Source: Clostridia bacterium (GTDB taxonomy: Bacteria; Bacillota; Clostridia; Oscillospirales; Acutalibacteraceae). Taken from it: 39,575 nt of DNA. The notes below the pieces were generated by a model. It searched no databases. It was not told the origin of the DNA and was given only the letters and a program-made list of their open reading frames with translations. How positions within the stretch are numbered: the stretch's first letter is position 1; every line of letters begins with the position of its first letter. The stretch is from assembly GCA_017399535.1 (NCBI GenBank), contig JAFQBX010000003.1:1-39575 (forward strand). Direction: 5' to 3'. Shown here one piece after another: positions 30,685 through 37,854 of the stretch. Both the position numbers and the translations under genes were made by a program.

Positions 30685-31014
30685 TTATTCGTGAATGGTC
30701 AAATTCTGTCCAATGGCTGAACGCTGAATCTGAATCTTTGAACGGTCGCCGGACGACTCGATAACGAGACTGTCCTCTTTAAGCGAAACAACGCGTCCGT
30801 AAATGCCGCCGATGGTGATAATTTCGTCGCCGATTTGGATACTGTCTCTCATCTGCTTTTCCTTTTTCTGCTGCTTCTTTTGCGGACGGATGAGCATAAA
30901 GTACATAAGCGCAACAAAGCCAACAATCATAATGAGTGAGCCCCACATGCTGCCACCCTGAGCTGCATTTCCTGCACCGCTTCCGCTGGAAGCTGTTAAA
31001 AGAATATAATCCAT
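30685..31014 (-). CDS. yajC: Preprotein translocase subunit YajC
   Basis: A 109-aa accessory of the SecDF-YajC complex at the cytoplasmic membrane. The single helix (about 25-43, WGSLIMIVGFVALMYFMLI) is followed by the conserved RPQKKQQKKEKQMRDSIQIGDEIITIGGIYGRV. An Ala/Gly/Ser-rich N-terminus faces outward. CAGGAGG precedes the ATG. It has its own promoter. SecD and SecF are not in the window. In many Clostridia this pair sits next to the SCIFF genes, but here they are 20 kb apart. Confidence 0.95.
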   Translation of the reverse strand: MDYILLTASSGSGAGNAAQGGSMWGSLIMIVGFVALMYFMLIRPQKKQQKKEKQMRDSIQIGDEIITIGGIYGRVVSLKEDSLVIESSGDRSKIQIQRSAIGQNLTIHE

Positions 31015-31053
31015 TTTTATTATTCCTCCTGTGAATTAACTGATACTTTTGTT

Positions 31054-31082
31054 ATTATACACCAAATTATCCCGTATGTAAA
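31054..31082 (-). promoter_or_regulatory. Promoter of yajC
   Basis: On the minus strand: TTTACA (31082-31077), a 17-bp spacer and TATAAT (31059-31054). Confidence 0.65.
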
Positions 31083-31085
31083 GAG

Positions 31086-32135
31086 TTATTCGAAATCAAC
31101 CGTTTCGTTAAGCTCTGCCGACCTGAATGCCGCCTCCATGAGCTTGAACACCCTCATTACGCTATCGTTGGAAATTGTCTGCTCGGTCTTTCCTTCGATG
31201 GTCGTCATCACGTTGCGGTAAAAGTCGCGAAGATCGGTTTCGACGGTGGGTAATTCCATTCGCTTGATGGTATCCTCACGTCGAGGTGCCATCGTTTTTG
31301 TAATTCCGCTGGCTGTAAGCACCGGCTCGACCTCACCTGCTTCTCCGACACTTTTTACGATTTCGCCGTCGTTCGCCTTCCATCCGCGGATAATCGCCGA
31401 GCCGTCGCGACCTAGCATATACCAATGGGGCAGCTCGATGAAATTGGAGGTTGCGACCTCGACAACGGCAAGAAGACCACTCTCAAAAGTAAGCCATACC
31501 GTCACTCCGTCATCGCAAAGCTCGTTTGTCACGTGTTCGAGGCGGCAATAGACCTTTTTAATTTTTTCGGGGATGAGTTGGAGTGTTTGGTCGAGCAGAT
31601 GAACGCCCCAATCGAGCATCATTCCGCCGCCAAACTCGGGCTGACTGCGCCAATCCTTCGGTATGCCGTTGCAGCCCTGCACTCTGCGCTCAAAGCGGTG
31701 GACGGGACCAAGCTCACCCTCGTCATATATCTTTTTCATTACACGAAAATCAGCATCGTAGCGTCTGTTTTGATGCACGGTAAAGATTCGTCCGCATTCA
31801 TTTGCAACCCTTATCATATCGGCAAGTTCGTCCGAATTCATGGCTGCCGGCTTTTCGCAAACGACGTGCTTTCCTGCGCGAAGTGCCGCCACCGTCAAGG
31901 AATGATGAGAATCGTTGGGAGTGGCGACGGTGATTATATCAATTTCAGAGTCTGAAAGCATTTCATCATAGCTTTTATAGGCGTGAAAGCCCTTTTCCCT
32001 TGCAAAATCAATTCGGGTATCGGCAATATCAAATATGCCACCCACTTCGATATTTTCAATTTCTGCAATCGTATTTGTATGCGAATAGCCCTGACCGCCA
32101 AAGCCGACAATGCCAACCTTATACGTCCTTTTCAT
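31086..32135 (-). CDS. Gfo/Idh/MocA family NAD(P)-dependent dehydrogenase
   Basis: A 349-aa cytoplasmic oxidoreductase for a sugar, inositol or related polyol. The Rossmann motif is KVGIVGFGGQGYSH (6-19), followed by VATPNDSHHSL and the conserved catalytic EKP (VVCEKPAAMNSDEL). The C-terminal domain shows HQNRRYDADF, GGGMMLDWGVHLLDQ with the catalytic Asp/His, and MLGRDGSAIIRG. The substrate cannot be deduced and no sugar transporter is nearby. A promoter lies at 32165-32193, and GGAG lies 10 bases from the ATG. Confidence 0.9.
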   Translation of the reverse strand: MKRTYKVGIVGFGGQGYSHTNTIAEIENIEVGGIFDIADTRIDFAREKGFHAYKSYDEMLSDSEIDIITVATPNDSHHSLTVAALRAGKHVVCEKPAAMNSDELADMIRVANECGRIFTVHQNRRYDADFRVMKKIYDEGELGPVHRFERRVQGCNGIPKDWRSQPEFGGGMMLDWGVHLLDQTLQLIPEKIKKVYCRLEHVTNELCDDGVTVWLTFESGLLAVVEVATSNFIELPHWYMLGRDGSAIIRGWKANDGEIVKSVGEAGEVEPVLTASGITKTMAPRREDTIKRMELPTVETDLRDFYRNVMTTIEGKTEQTISNDSVMRVFKLMEAAFRSAELNETVDFE

Positions 32136-32164
32136 CCTGCATCAACTCCATAGCAATTTTTTTA

Positions 32165-32193
32165 ATTATACCACGACCCTGGCGCAAAAACAA
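32165..32193 (-). promoter_or_regulatory. Promoter of the Gfo/Idh/MocA gene
   Basis: On the minus strand: TTGTTT (32193-32188), a 17-bp spacer and TATAAT (32170-32165). Confidence 0.6.
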
Positions 32194-32212
32194 TCGGTGA
32201 AAACATTTCCTT

Positions 32213-32245
32213 ATAAAAAATCCGCCGAAATGTCGCTTCGACGGA
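32213..32245 (-). terminator. Terminator after the FAD-Rieske gene
   Basis: On the minus strand TCCGTCGAA pairs with TTCGGCGGA (one G-T) and is followed by TTTTTTAT, just beyond the stop codon at 32253. Confidence 0.75.
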
Positions 32246-32252
32246 GTTTGCA

Positions 32253-33563
32253 TCATTTCTTTGGTTTCATTCGCTTGTCGGTGTTTGCAGGGTTATTTAG
32301 CAGGCGACCTTTTTCGGAGAATCGGGAACCGTGACAGGAGCAGTCCCACGAATGCTCGGCTCGGTTATACTTTAACGCACAGCCAAGATGTGGGCAACGC
32401 GGAGCAGTAGGCGTGAGGATGCCGACCAACGCCTCGAAAATATTGATAAAAAGCTGCGGTCGCAACATACATCGGCTGGGCGAAAACACACGGGCATAAG
32501 GATTATCCTTTCCCTGCACCAAATCGGTCAGAAGCATTGCCGCGACCATCGACGAGGTCATTCCCCATTTATTAAAACCGGTTGCGACAAAAAGATTGGG
32601 TGTGCGTCGCGAATATTTACCGATATAGGGGATGTCGTCAAGGGTCATGCAGTCCTGGGTTGCATACTTGGCGACCACTCGCGAGTCGGGAAAATATTTT
32701 TCGCGAAAGCGGTTAAGCTCCTCCCAGTTTCCGCCCTTTTTGCCGGTACGGTGATCCCCGCCGCCGATGAGCAGGTGACCGTTATAGTTGCGAAAGGACA
32801 TCCCGTTTTTTGCCTCGTCAACGTAGATTCCGTCAAGCTCGGCGGCATTTTTGACCGCTAAAACATAGGAACGATGCTGATACATTTTCAGGAAATATCC
32901 GCCATGCTTGTTTATAAACGGAAAATGGGTTGCGATAATCGCCTTTTTAAAACGGATGCTGCCATTTTCGGTCATGGCGAGGTTGGGACCCAGCTCGGTA
33001 ACACGGGTATTTTCGTAAATCGGCAGGTCCTTTGCAATGGCGAAGGCGAATTTCAGCGGATTGAACTGGGCTTGATTTTTCACCCTTACTGCACCTTTAA
33101 CGGCAAATGGTAACGACGTTTTTTCGATAAATTCGGCGGGAAAGCCGAGTTTGTTTATTGCCGCGGTCTCTTTTTTGAGCTTTTCGACGTCGCAAAGGGT
33201 GTAAAGATAGGCGTCGAGCTTTTTGTAATCGCAGTCGATATTTTCGCAAAGCTCGCGATACTTTTCCATAGCGTCGGTCTGCGCCTTGAGATACAGACGG
33301 GCAAAATCGGCACCAAATCGCCTTATCATCCGGTCGTATATCGCACCGTGTTGCAGGGTTATTTTCGCCGTCGTATTTGCCGTCGTTGCGCCACAAATTC
33401 GCTCCGCCTCGACCAAAATACAATCAACGCCGTTTTCTTTTAACATATAAGCCGAAAGCAATCCCGCAAGTCCGCCGCCAATAATCAAAACGTCGGTTTT
33501 GCGCTCCCCTTTCAGCGTCACAAATTGCGGTCGCTCGACCGACTTTTCCCAAATCGACTCCAT
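32253..33563 (-). CDS. FAD-dependent oxidoreductase with C-terminal Rieske domain
   Basis: A 436-aa fusion. The N-terminal DAO-type flavin domain starts with VLIIGGGLAGLLSAYML (about 25-41) and an E-A acidic end (LVEAERI); GVDCILVEAERICGATTANTTAKI follows the pattern of glycine/sarcosine oxidase relatives. Residues about 388-420 form a Rieske [2Fe-2S] site: C390-x-H392 and C408-x2-H411, with C395 and C410 able to form the usual disulfide. Electron transfer from flavin to the cluster is likely. The substrate is unknown. Its GAGGGTGG site lies just before the ATG. The protein has no export signal and is therefore cytoplasmic. Confidence 0.9.
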   Translation of the reverse strand: MESIWEKSVERPQFVTLKGERKTDVLIIGGGLAGLLSAYMLKENGVDCILVEAERICGATTANTTAKITLQHGAIYDRMIRRFGADFARLYLKAQTDAMEKYRELCENIDCDYKKLDAYLYTLCDVEKLKKETAAINKLGFPAEFIEKTSLPFAVKGAVRVKNQAQFNPLKFAFAIAKDLPIYENTRVTELGPNLAMTENGSIRFKKAIIATHFPFINKHGGYFLKMYQHRSYVLAVKNAAELDGIYVDEAKNGMSFRNYNGHLLIGGGDHRTGKKGGNWEELNRFREKYFPDSRVVAKYATQDCMTLDDIPYIGKYSRRTPNLFVATGFNKWGMTSSMVAAMLLTDLVQGKDNPYARVFSPSRCMLRPQLFINIFEALVGILTPTAPRCPHLGCALKYNRAEHSWDCSCHGSRFSEKGRLLNNPANTDKRMKPKK

Positions 33564-33625
33564 TTTACCACCCTCATTTTTTTATAGTATGTGGGGGTTT
33601 GAGGAAAATATGAGGAGCGGAAAAG

Positions 33626-33653
33626 AAAAAATCCGTCCTTTTCAAAGGACGGA
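33626..33653 (-). terminator. Terminator after the first lipoprotein gene
   Basis: On the minus strand TCCGTCCTTT and AAAGGACGGA pair with a very short loop, followed by TTTTTTCTTTT. It closes the lipoprotein gene ending at 33698. Confidence 0.75.
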
Positions 33654-33697
33654 GGTTTGTTTGATTTGTGTTTTTTTAAATGATCGAAAATCAGAAA

Positions 33698-34249
33698 TTA
33701 TTTCAAAGAAAAATGTAGTTCAATATATTCAATCATTTTTTTGTTTCTATCTTCCTTTGCTTCGCAAATATAATCAAGGTCAGGATCATATACCCATAAA
33801 TATGCGATTTCACACTTTTCGTCTGAAATACCAACCATGCCAAAGTTCTTTGGATAAGCAGTATCTTCAAACTGAGCTACTCTGAAATCAAAACCAGCAA
33901 AAGAAAAGGCCGTAACAGGCATTGTAAAATCATCGTACCACTCGTCCTTTTGTGGCTGATCAAGATATGTGTATGCGCTTTCAAGTCGTTCCTTTTCCTG
34001 CAAAAATACTTTTTCATCATACTTTACAATCAATTGTAATGAATATTGCGGAAAAATCGATTCATCTTTTCTTGAAAAATAACTAATTTCTTTATACTCC
34101 CCAATATCATCTAAATCAGGCATAAATAAACCTGCATAATAATTTTCTACATCATCTACGTACTTTTCAATATTGTTATCGGTTCTAACACAAGAAGAAA
34201 ATGTTATGGTAATAATCATAACAATCAAAATTACAAATGTTTTTTTCAT
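33698..34249 (-). CDS. Hypothetical lipoprotein, 183 aa
   Basis: The N-terminus KKTFVILIVMIITITFSSC is a lipoprotein signal with the lipid-modified Cys20. The mature protein is acidic and aromatic (Tyr, Phe, Trp), without recognised domains. A repeated pattern of Tyr-Asp pairs (DEWYDDF, VYDPDLDY) suggests a small mixed-fold domain outside the membrane. It follows the 299-aa lipoprotein gene by 84 bp, but has its own extended -10 (TGCTATAAT near 34275-34270) and GGCGG ribosome binding site. Confidence 0.65.
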   Translation of the reverse strand: MKKTFVILIVMIITITFSSCVRTDNNIEKYVDDVENYYAGLFMPDLDDIGEYKEISYFSRKDESIFPQYSLQLIVKYDEKVFLQEKERLESAYTYLDQPQKDEWYDDFTMPVTAFSFAGFDFRVAQFEDTAYPKNFGMVGISDEKCEIAYLWVYDPDLDYICEAKEDRNKKMIEYIELHFSLK

Positions 34250-34333
34250 ATCATCACCGCCTTGATTTTATTATAGCATATCAGAAATTGCAGGTGCTAG
34301 TATAAGAACAAAATAGATATTATCGTGCTTTCT

Positions 34334-35233
34334 TTAAAATTCGAGAGAAAAGCTTGTTTCGATAATCGCAAATTCTGATTTATCATTATCGAATTTCAAT
34401 ACCGTCGTAGCACTACCGATTCCGTCGCTATGTCCAATCAACGACACATACTGACGACCCACGATTTCATAAACTCCGTCGTTATCCATGTCAACCGGCG
34501 AAAATTCATAAAAACTGTCAACAAGTATTTCCAGCTCCACAGGATCACCACTTTTGTCATACCACGAATCGAAATAATCGTCCTTTCTATCGTCCAGACG
34601 GAACTGTTCGCTATACTTGGTAATTTCGTTTTCTATTATAAATTTTCTATCTTTTAAAATATTTATAGAATATCCCGTATTAAAATCATCTGTACCATTA
34701 TCGGAACAGAACATTTCGACCAATTTGTTATCATCGAAATTAAACACGCGAGACAAATACTGCCCTGCTCCACCGGTCATTCCCACACATTCGTACAGCA
34801 AAATTTCCTTATCCCCGTCACCGTCAAAATCGCACAACTCAATATTCCCCGAATAGCAAGATTGGTCTTCCCATTTTGAAAGGTCTTCAACAACTATTTT
34901 ATCATTTGCTACCACCGCCAAATAATGATCCGACGTTCCGCGGTTGCCTCCGTAACGGTCATCAGCCAAAAGATAAACTTGACCATATATATCCTTGTCT
35001 AAAAGTTCATTTGACGATACTTTTCGAATAAAAACATTGTTAAGGTTAGCTTCGGGTATCGAAACTCGCAGCATATTATCTGCATCAAAGGACGTTTGAA
35101 ACGCGGTGAGCTCCTGATGCTCCCGATAATTCTCTTTTTTATCCGATTCGCTTGTTTTAGTATCCGTCGCCTTGCACGAACACAAGCCCAAAATTAAAAG
35201 TATAAATATCATGACAGCCATCATTTTCCTCAT
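34334..35233 (-). CDS. Lipoprotein with two Asp-rich FG-GAP-like motifs
   Basis: A 299-aa exported lipoprotein. The signal RKMMAVMIFILLILGLCSC ends at the lipidated Cys (about 19). Two aspartate-rich loops, CDFDGDGDKEILLY and VDMDNDGVYEIVG, look like calcium-binding loops of the FG-GAP/VCBS beta-propeller type. I infer calcium binding; the function is unknown. The ATG at 35233 has GGGAGG 8 bases away; a longer frame starts 39 bp upstream without a signal. Promoter: TTGCAT, 16 bp, TATAAT (35282-35255). Confidence 0.75.
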   Translation of the reverse strand: MRKMMAVMIFILLILGLCSCKATDTKTSESDKKENYREHQELTAFQTSFDADNMLRVSIPEANLNNVFIRKVSSNELLDKDIYGQVYLLADDRYGGNRGTSDHYLAVVANDKIVVEDLSKWEDQSCYSGNIELCDFDGDGDKEILLYECVGMTGGAGQYLSRVFNFDDNKLVEMFCSDNGTDDFNTGYSINILKDRKFIIENEITKYSEQFRLDDRKDDYFDSWYDKSGDPVELEILVDSFYEFSPVDMDNDGVYEIVGRQYVSLIGHSDGIGSATTVLKFDNDKSEFAIIETSFSLEF

Positions 35234-35254
35234 CGCTTTCGCCTCCCTAAATTT

Positions 35255-35282
35255 ATTATAGCACACCCACAAAGTGATGCAA
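35255..35282 (-). promoter_or_regulatory. Promoter of the larger lipoprotein gene
   Basis: On the minus strand: TTGCAT (35282-35277), a 16-bp spacer ending TGTGC, and TATAAT (35260-35255). The SOD-like gene diverges from this region. Confidence 0.6.
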
Positions 35283-35345
35283 GTATTATTGACATTTTTT
35301 TACACATTGCGTTTTAAAACACATAAACTGTTATGAGGTGAGTTT

Positions 35346-35789
35346 ATGAAACAAAAGCCAATATTACCCGACGCCGTAGCGATTGTTAGTGGGTCGGATG
35401 CCTATCCACACTTGCATGGACAGGTAAGATTTTTTCAGCGACAGAATTGTGTTTTGGTGCAAGCTGTAATACGAGGATTGCCTGATACTGATACGGGTTT
35501 CTTTGGATTTCACATACACGCAGGAAGCAGCTGCACGGGCCCCGATTTCGCCAACACGGGCAGTCATTATAATCCGAACAACGCTGCCCATCCCTTCCAC
35601 GCAGGAGATTTACCGCCACTCATATACTGTAACAAAAATGCCTATATGTCGGTGGCAACCGACCGCTTTAATATAGCCGACATTTTTGGTAGAACTGTTG
35701 TAATTCATAGCATGCCGGACGATTTCCGCACCCAACCGGCAGGCAATGCCGGCACTAAAATCGCCTGCGGTGTAATTCGCAGGATATAA
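35346..35789 (+). CDS. Cu/Zn superoxide dismutase-like protein
   Basis: A 147-aa protein of the SodC fold that would dismutate superoxide. Copper ligands are H56 and H58 (GFHIHAG), bridging H74 (GSHYNP) and H121 (VIHSMPDD). Zinc ligands are H74, H82, H85 and D88 (HPFHAGDLPPL). C63 and C141 can form the family disulfide. The active-site Arg that guides superoxide in eukaryotic enzymes is Lys138 here (GNAGTKIACG). There is no signal peptide, although most bacterial SodC proteins are exported. GAGGTG lies before the ATG. A ZIP metal transporter gene follows on the same strand with its own promoter. Confidence 0.85.
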   Translation: MKQKPILPDAVAIVSGSDAYPHLHGQVRFFQRQNCVLVQAVIRGLPDTDTGFFGFHIHAGSSCTGPDFANTGSHYNPNNAAHPFHAGDLPPLIYCNKNAYMSVATDRFNIADIFGRTVVIHSMPDDFRTQPAGNAGTKIACGVIRRI

Positions 35790-35848
35790 TATATACGGGA
35801 CACACAAACTATACACTGTAAACACACATATCATATAGCTTGTTATAA

Positions 35849-35877
35849 TTGACATACGCACGAAATACAGGTATAAT
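35849..35877 (+). promoter_or_regulatory. Consensus promoter of the ZIP gene
   Basis: TTGACA (35849-35854), a 17-bp spacer and TATAAT (35872-35877). A second TATAAT (35844-35849) overlaps its start. The leader to the ATG is about 90 nt and holds small inverted repeats (TAATG/CATTA, GCAG/CTGC) but no known riboswitch motif I can identify. Confidence 0.8.
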
Positions 35878-35976
35878 ATCAGTATTCATAATAAAGTAAA
35901 TTTACTAGCAGGTCAGTTCCTAATGCTTCACTGCCGAAATCATTAGATAACACCTATTTGTAATGGAGAAAAATAT

Positions 35977-36729
35977 ATGGAAATGGTATTGTTGACCGCT
36001 TTGGGAGTCGGCGGTGCTACGATTTTCGGCTCTCTAATCGGTTTTGTATTCAAAAATATCTCTCACAAATTTTCTGATATCGTGTTAGCTTTCGCCGCCG
36101 GTGTAATGCTGTCTGCTGCAGTTCTCGGTCTGATTATACCATCAATTGACTATGGCGGAGAATATGGCCTTCTAATTACAACAACCGGCATTTTCACAGG
36201 CGCTATTTGCCTGAACTTAATCGATAAAGCGGTGCCACACCTTCATAAACTGGTAGGTTCGGATATCGAGCCACATAATAACGCAAATTTAAGCAAGGTT
36301 TTGTTATTTGTTACCGCTATTGCTATTCATAATCTGCCCGAAGGCATTGCTGCCGGCGTCAGTTTCGGCTCCGACGATGCATCTCAGGCAATAATTATCG
36401 CCGGTGGTATCGCTCTGCAAAACATTCCGGAAGGAATGGTCATTATCGGTCCTCTGCTCGCTTCCGGCGTAACACCACGCAAAACATTTATCTGTGCCAT
36501 GATAACCGGTCTGGTGGAGGTTGTAGGTACCTTGCTGGGCTATTTTGCTGTTAGTATCGCATCGACAATTCTTCCCTTTGCATTGGCTTTCGCCGGAGGA
36601 ACAATGCTCTATGTAATCAGCGACGAAATGATACCCGAAACACACGCTCACGGAAGTGAAAGAGGTGCCACATATGCGCTCTTAGTTGGATTCTGCGTAA
36701 TGTTGGTATGCGATGTATTGCTCGGATGA
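35977..36729 (+). CDS. ZIP family metal transporter
   Basis: A 250-aa divalent metal transporter of the ZIP family, likely zinc, iron or manganese uptake. About eight helices are visible. The metal-transport helices carry HNLPEGIAAG (about 118-127) and QNIPEGMVIIG (about 147-157). A His-bearing loop (VPHLHKLVGSDIEPHNN) and HAHGSERG near the end are potential metal contacts. It lies in the same direction as the Cu/Zn SOD-like gene with 187 bp between, so metal supply to that enzyme is an attractive but unproven link. The GGAG site is 8-9 bases before the ATG. Confidence 0.9.
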   Translation: MEMVLLTALGVGGATIFGSLIGFVFKNISHKFSDIVLAFAAGVMLSAAVLGLIIPSIDYGGEYGLLITTTGIFTGAICLNLIDKAVPHLHKLVGSDIEPHNNANLSKVLLFVTAIAIHNLPEGIAAGVSFGSDDASQAIIIAGGIALQNIPEGMVIIGPLLASGVTPRKTFICAMITGLVEVVGTLLGYFAVSIASTILPFALAFAGGTMLYVISDEMIPETHAHGSERGATYALLVGFCVMLVCDVLLG

Positions 36730-36768
36730 CATAAAATGATGTATATTGGAAAGTAAAATATATAAACG

Positions 36769-36798
36769 AAAATCCGCTCTCTTACGAGAACGGATTTT
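36769..36798. terminator. Bidirectional terminator between ZIP and YwaF-like genes
   Basis: AAAATCCG-x-TCTC pairs with GAGA-x-CGGATTTT, followed by ATTTTTTATC. Both converging genes could use it. Confidence 0.75.
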
Positions 36799-36847
36799 AT
36801 TTTTTATCAACACGCAAAACGGAACCGGTCTGAAAAGTTGATTTTCT

Positions 36848-37609
36848 TTACTTTTTATCATTAAACAATCTTCTGAATTTTGAAAAAATAAAATAAATCA
36901 AAAGTTCAACACCAAAAAATATTACCATATTCAAAACTGGCATAATAAATCGTGCAATGCTTTCAGAAAACATATTGAATGGGTCTCTAACCACAAAAAA
37001 CCAATTATATTCCCTTGATTCGCTATTATACAATAAATTACCCAACAGTGCCCATATTACCATTGATAAAATCACAAAAAAATCTCTATAACATTTTTTC
37101 CACGTAAAATTTTCTGTTTCATATATGAGGACAAGCAACCCATACACCATCATTATTCCATGAAAAGATAAAGTTTGAATTACACGATATGAAAACGGAT
37201 GTACTGCGTGCCACATTACTCCCGCCGGATAAATTAAATAAATCAAATTTGAAACAAAACCTAACGTAGCAAACTGAATTTTATATTTTTTTAAGAATGT
37301 AACTCGCCTTGTAAAAAAACAACCAACGCACATTGCCGTACATACATGAAATGGTAATTTTTCAATGTCTATTTCTCCGTAGGCAAAAGGCATTAGAAAA
37401 AAATCTGCTATGTATAATCCAAAAGCAATACTTATAACCTTATCAATTATGCGCTCTTGTTTTTCGTTGCTATTGTTTTTTAAATATAAACACAAAAATA
37501 TTCCCAAACACAAAAATAAAGCAATAAAGCAAATGTGCCATATTCCAAAGCAAGTAAAAATTTCTCCGCCTTTTTTGTCAGACAACAGGTTGCTTAAGAA
37601 TGTATACAT
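36848..37609 (-). CDS. TIGR02206/YwaF-like membrane protein
   Basis: A 253-aa protein with six to seven helices. The features LPFHVCTAM, GVMWHAVHPFSYRVIQTLSFHG and HxxxM spacing fit the TIGR02206 (YwaF) family, whose function is unknown. The gene is AT-rich, similar to the acyltransferase gene at 22.2 kb. The GGCGGTGATGAT stretch before the ATG is the same as that before the 183-aa lipoprotein gene. A TGCTATAAT-type -10 lies at about 37640-37635. Confidence 0.75.
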   Translation of the reverse strand: MYTFLSNLLSDKKGGEIFTCFGIWHICFIALFLCLGIFLCLYLKNNSNEKQERIIDKVISIAFGLYIADFFLMPFAYGEIDIEKLPFHVCTAMCVGCFFTRRVTFLKKYKIQFATLGFVSNLIYLIYPAGVMWHAVHPFSYRVIQTLSFHGIMMVYGLLVLIYETENFTWKKCYRDFFVILSMVIWALLGNLLYNSESREYNWFFVVRDPFNMFSESIARFIMPVLNMVIFFGVELLIYFIFSKFRRLFNDKK

Positions 37610-37647
37610 ACCATCATCACCGCCTTGGGTGTATTATAGCATAAAAG

Positions 37648-37792
37648 CGGCAAAGCCGCAATACTTATTACCTCTTACCTATTACTTCTTACTTCCCAAA
37701 AATCCCGTGCGAAACTTTATTTTGAGGTAAGAGTGAAGAGGTAAGAAGTAAAAAGTAAAAATCCCGCCCACTTACGTGAACGGGATTTTTTT
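37648..37792. repeat. Intergenic repeat element 3' of citrate synthase
   Basis: It begins GCGGCAAAGCCGCAATA. Long imperfect inverted arms follow (about 37664-37696 against 37724-37758; TTACCTC/TTACTTC-rich), and it ends in a terminator hairpin (ATCCCG/CGGGAT, 37757-37792) with T's on both sides. A related element lies on the other side of the citrate synthase gene. Confidence 0.6.
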
Positions 37793-37854
37793 GTTTTTAT
37801 CTTAACAACACAAACGAATTTTGACTGTAAATCAGAGCTTTTTTATATGGACTA

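Noticed and set aside
35878-35976. Manganese (yybP-ykoY) or NiCo riboswitch before the ZIP gene
   Set aside because: The leader lacks the conserved loop motifs that I know for either class.
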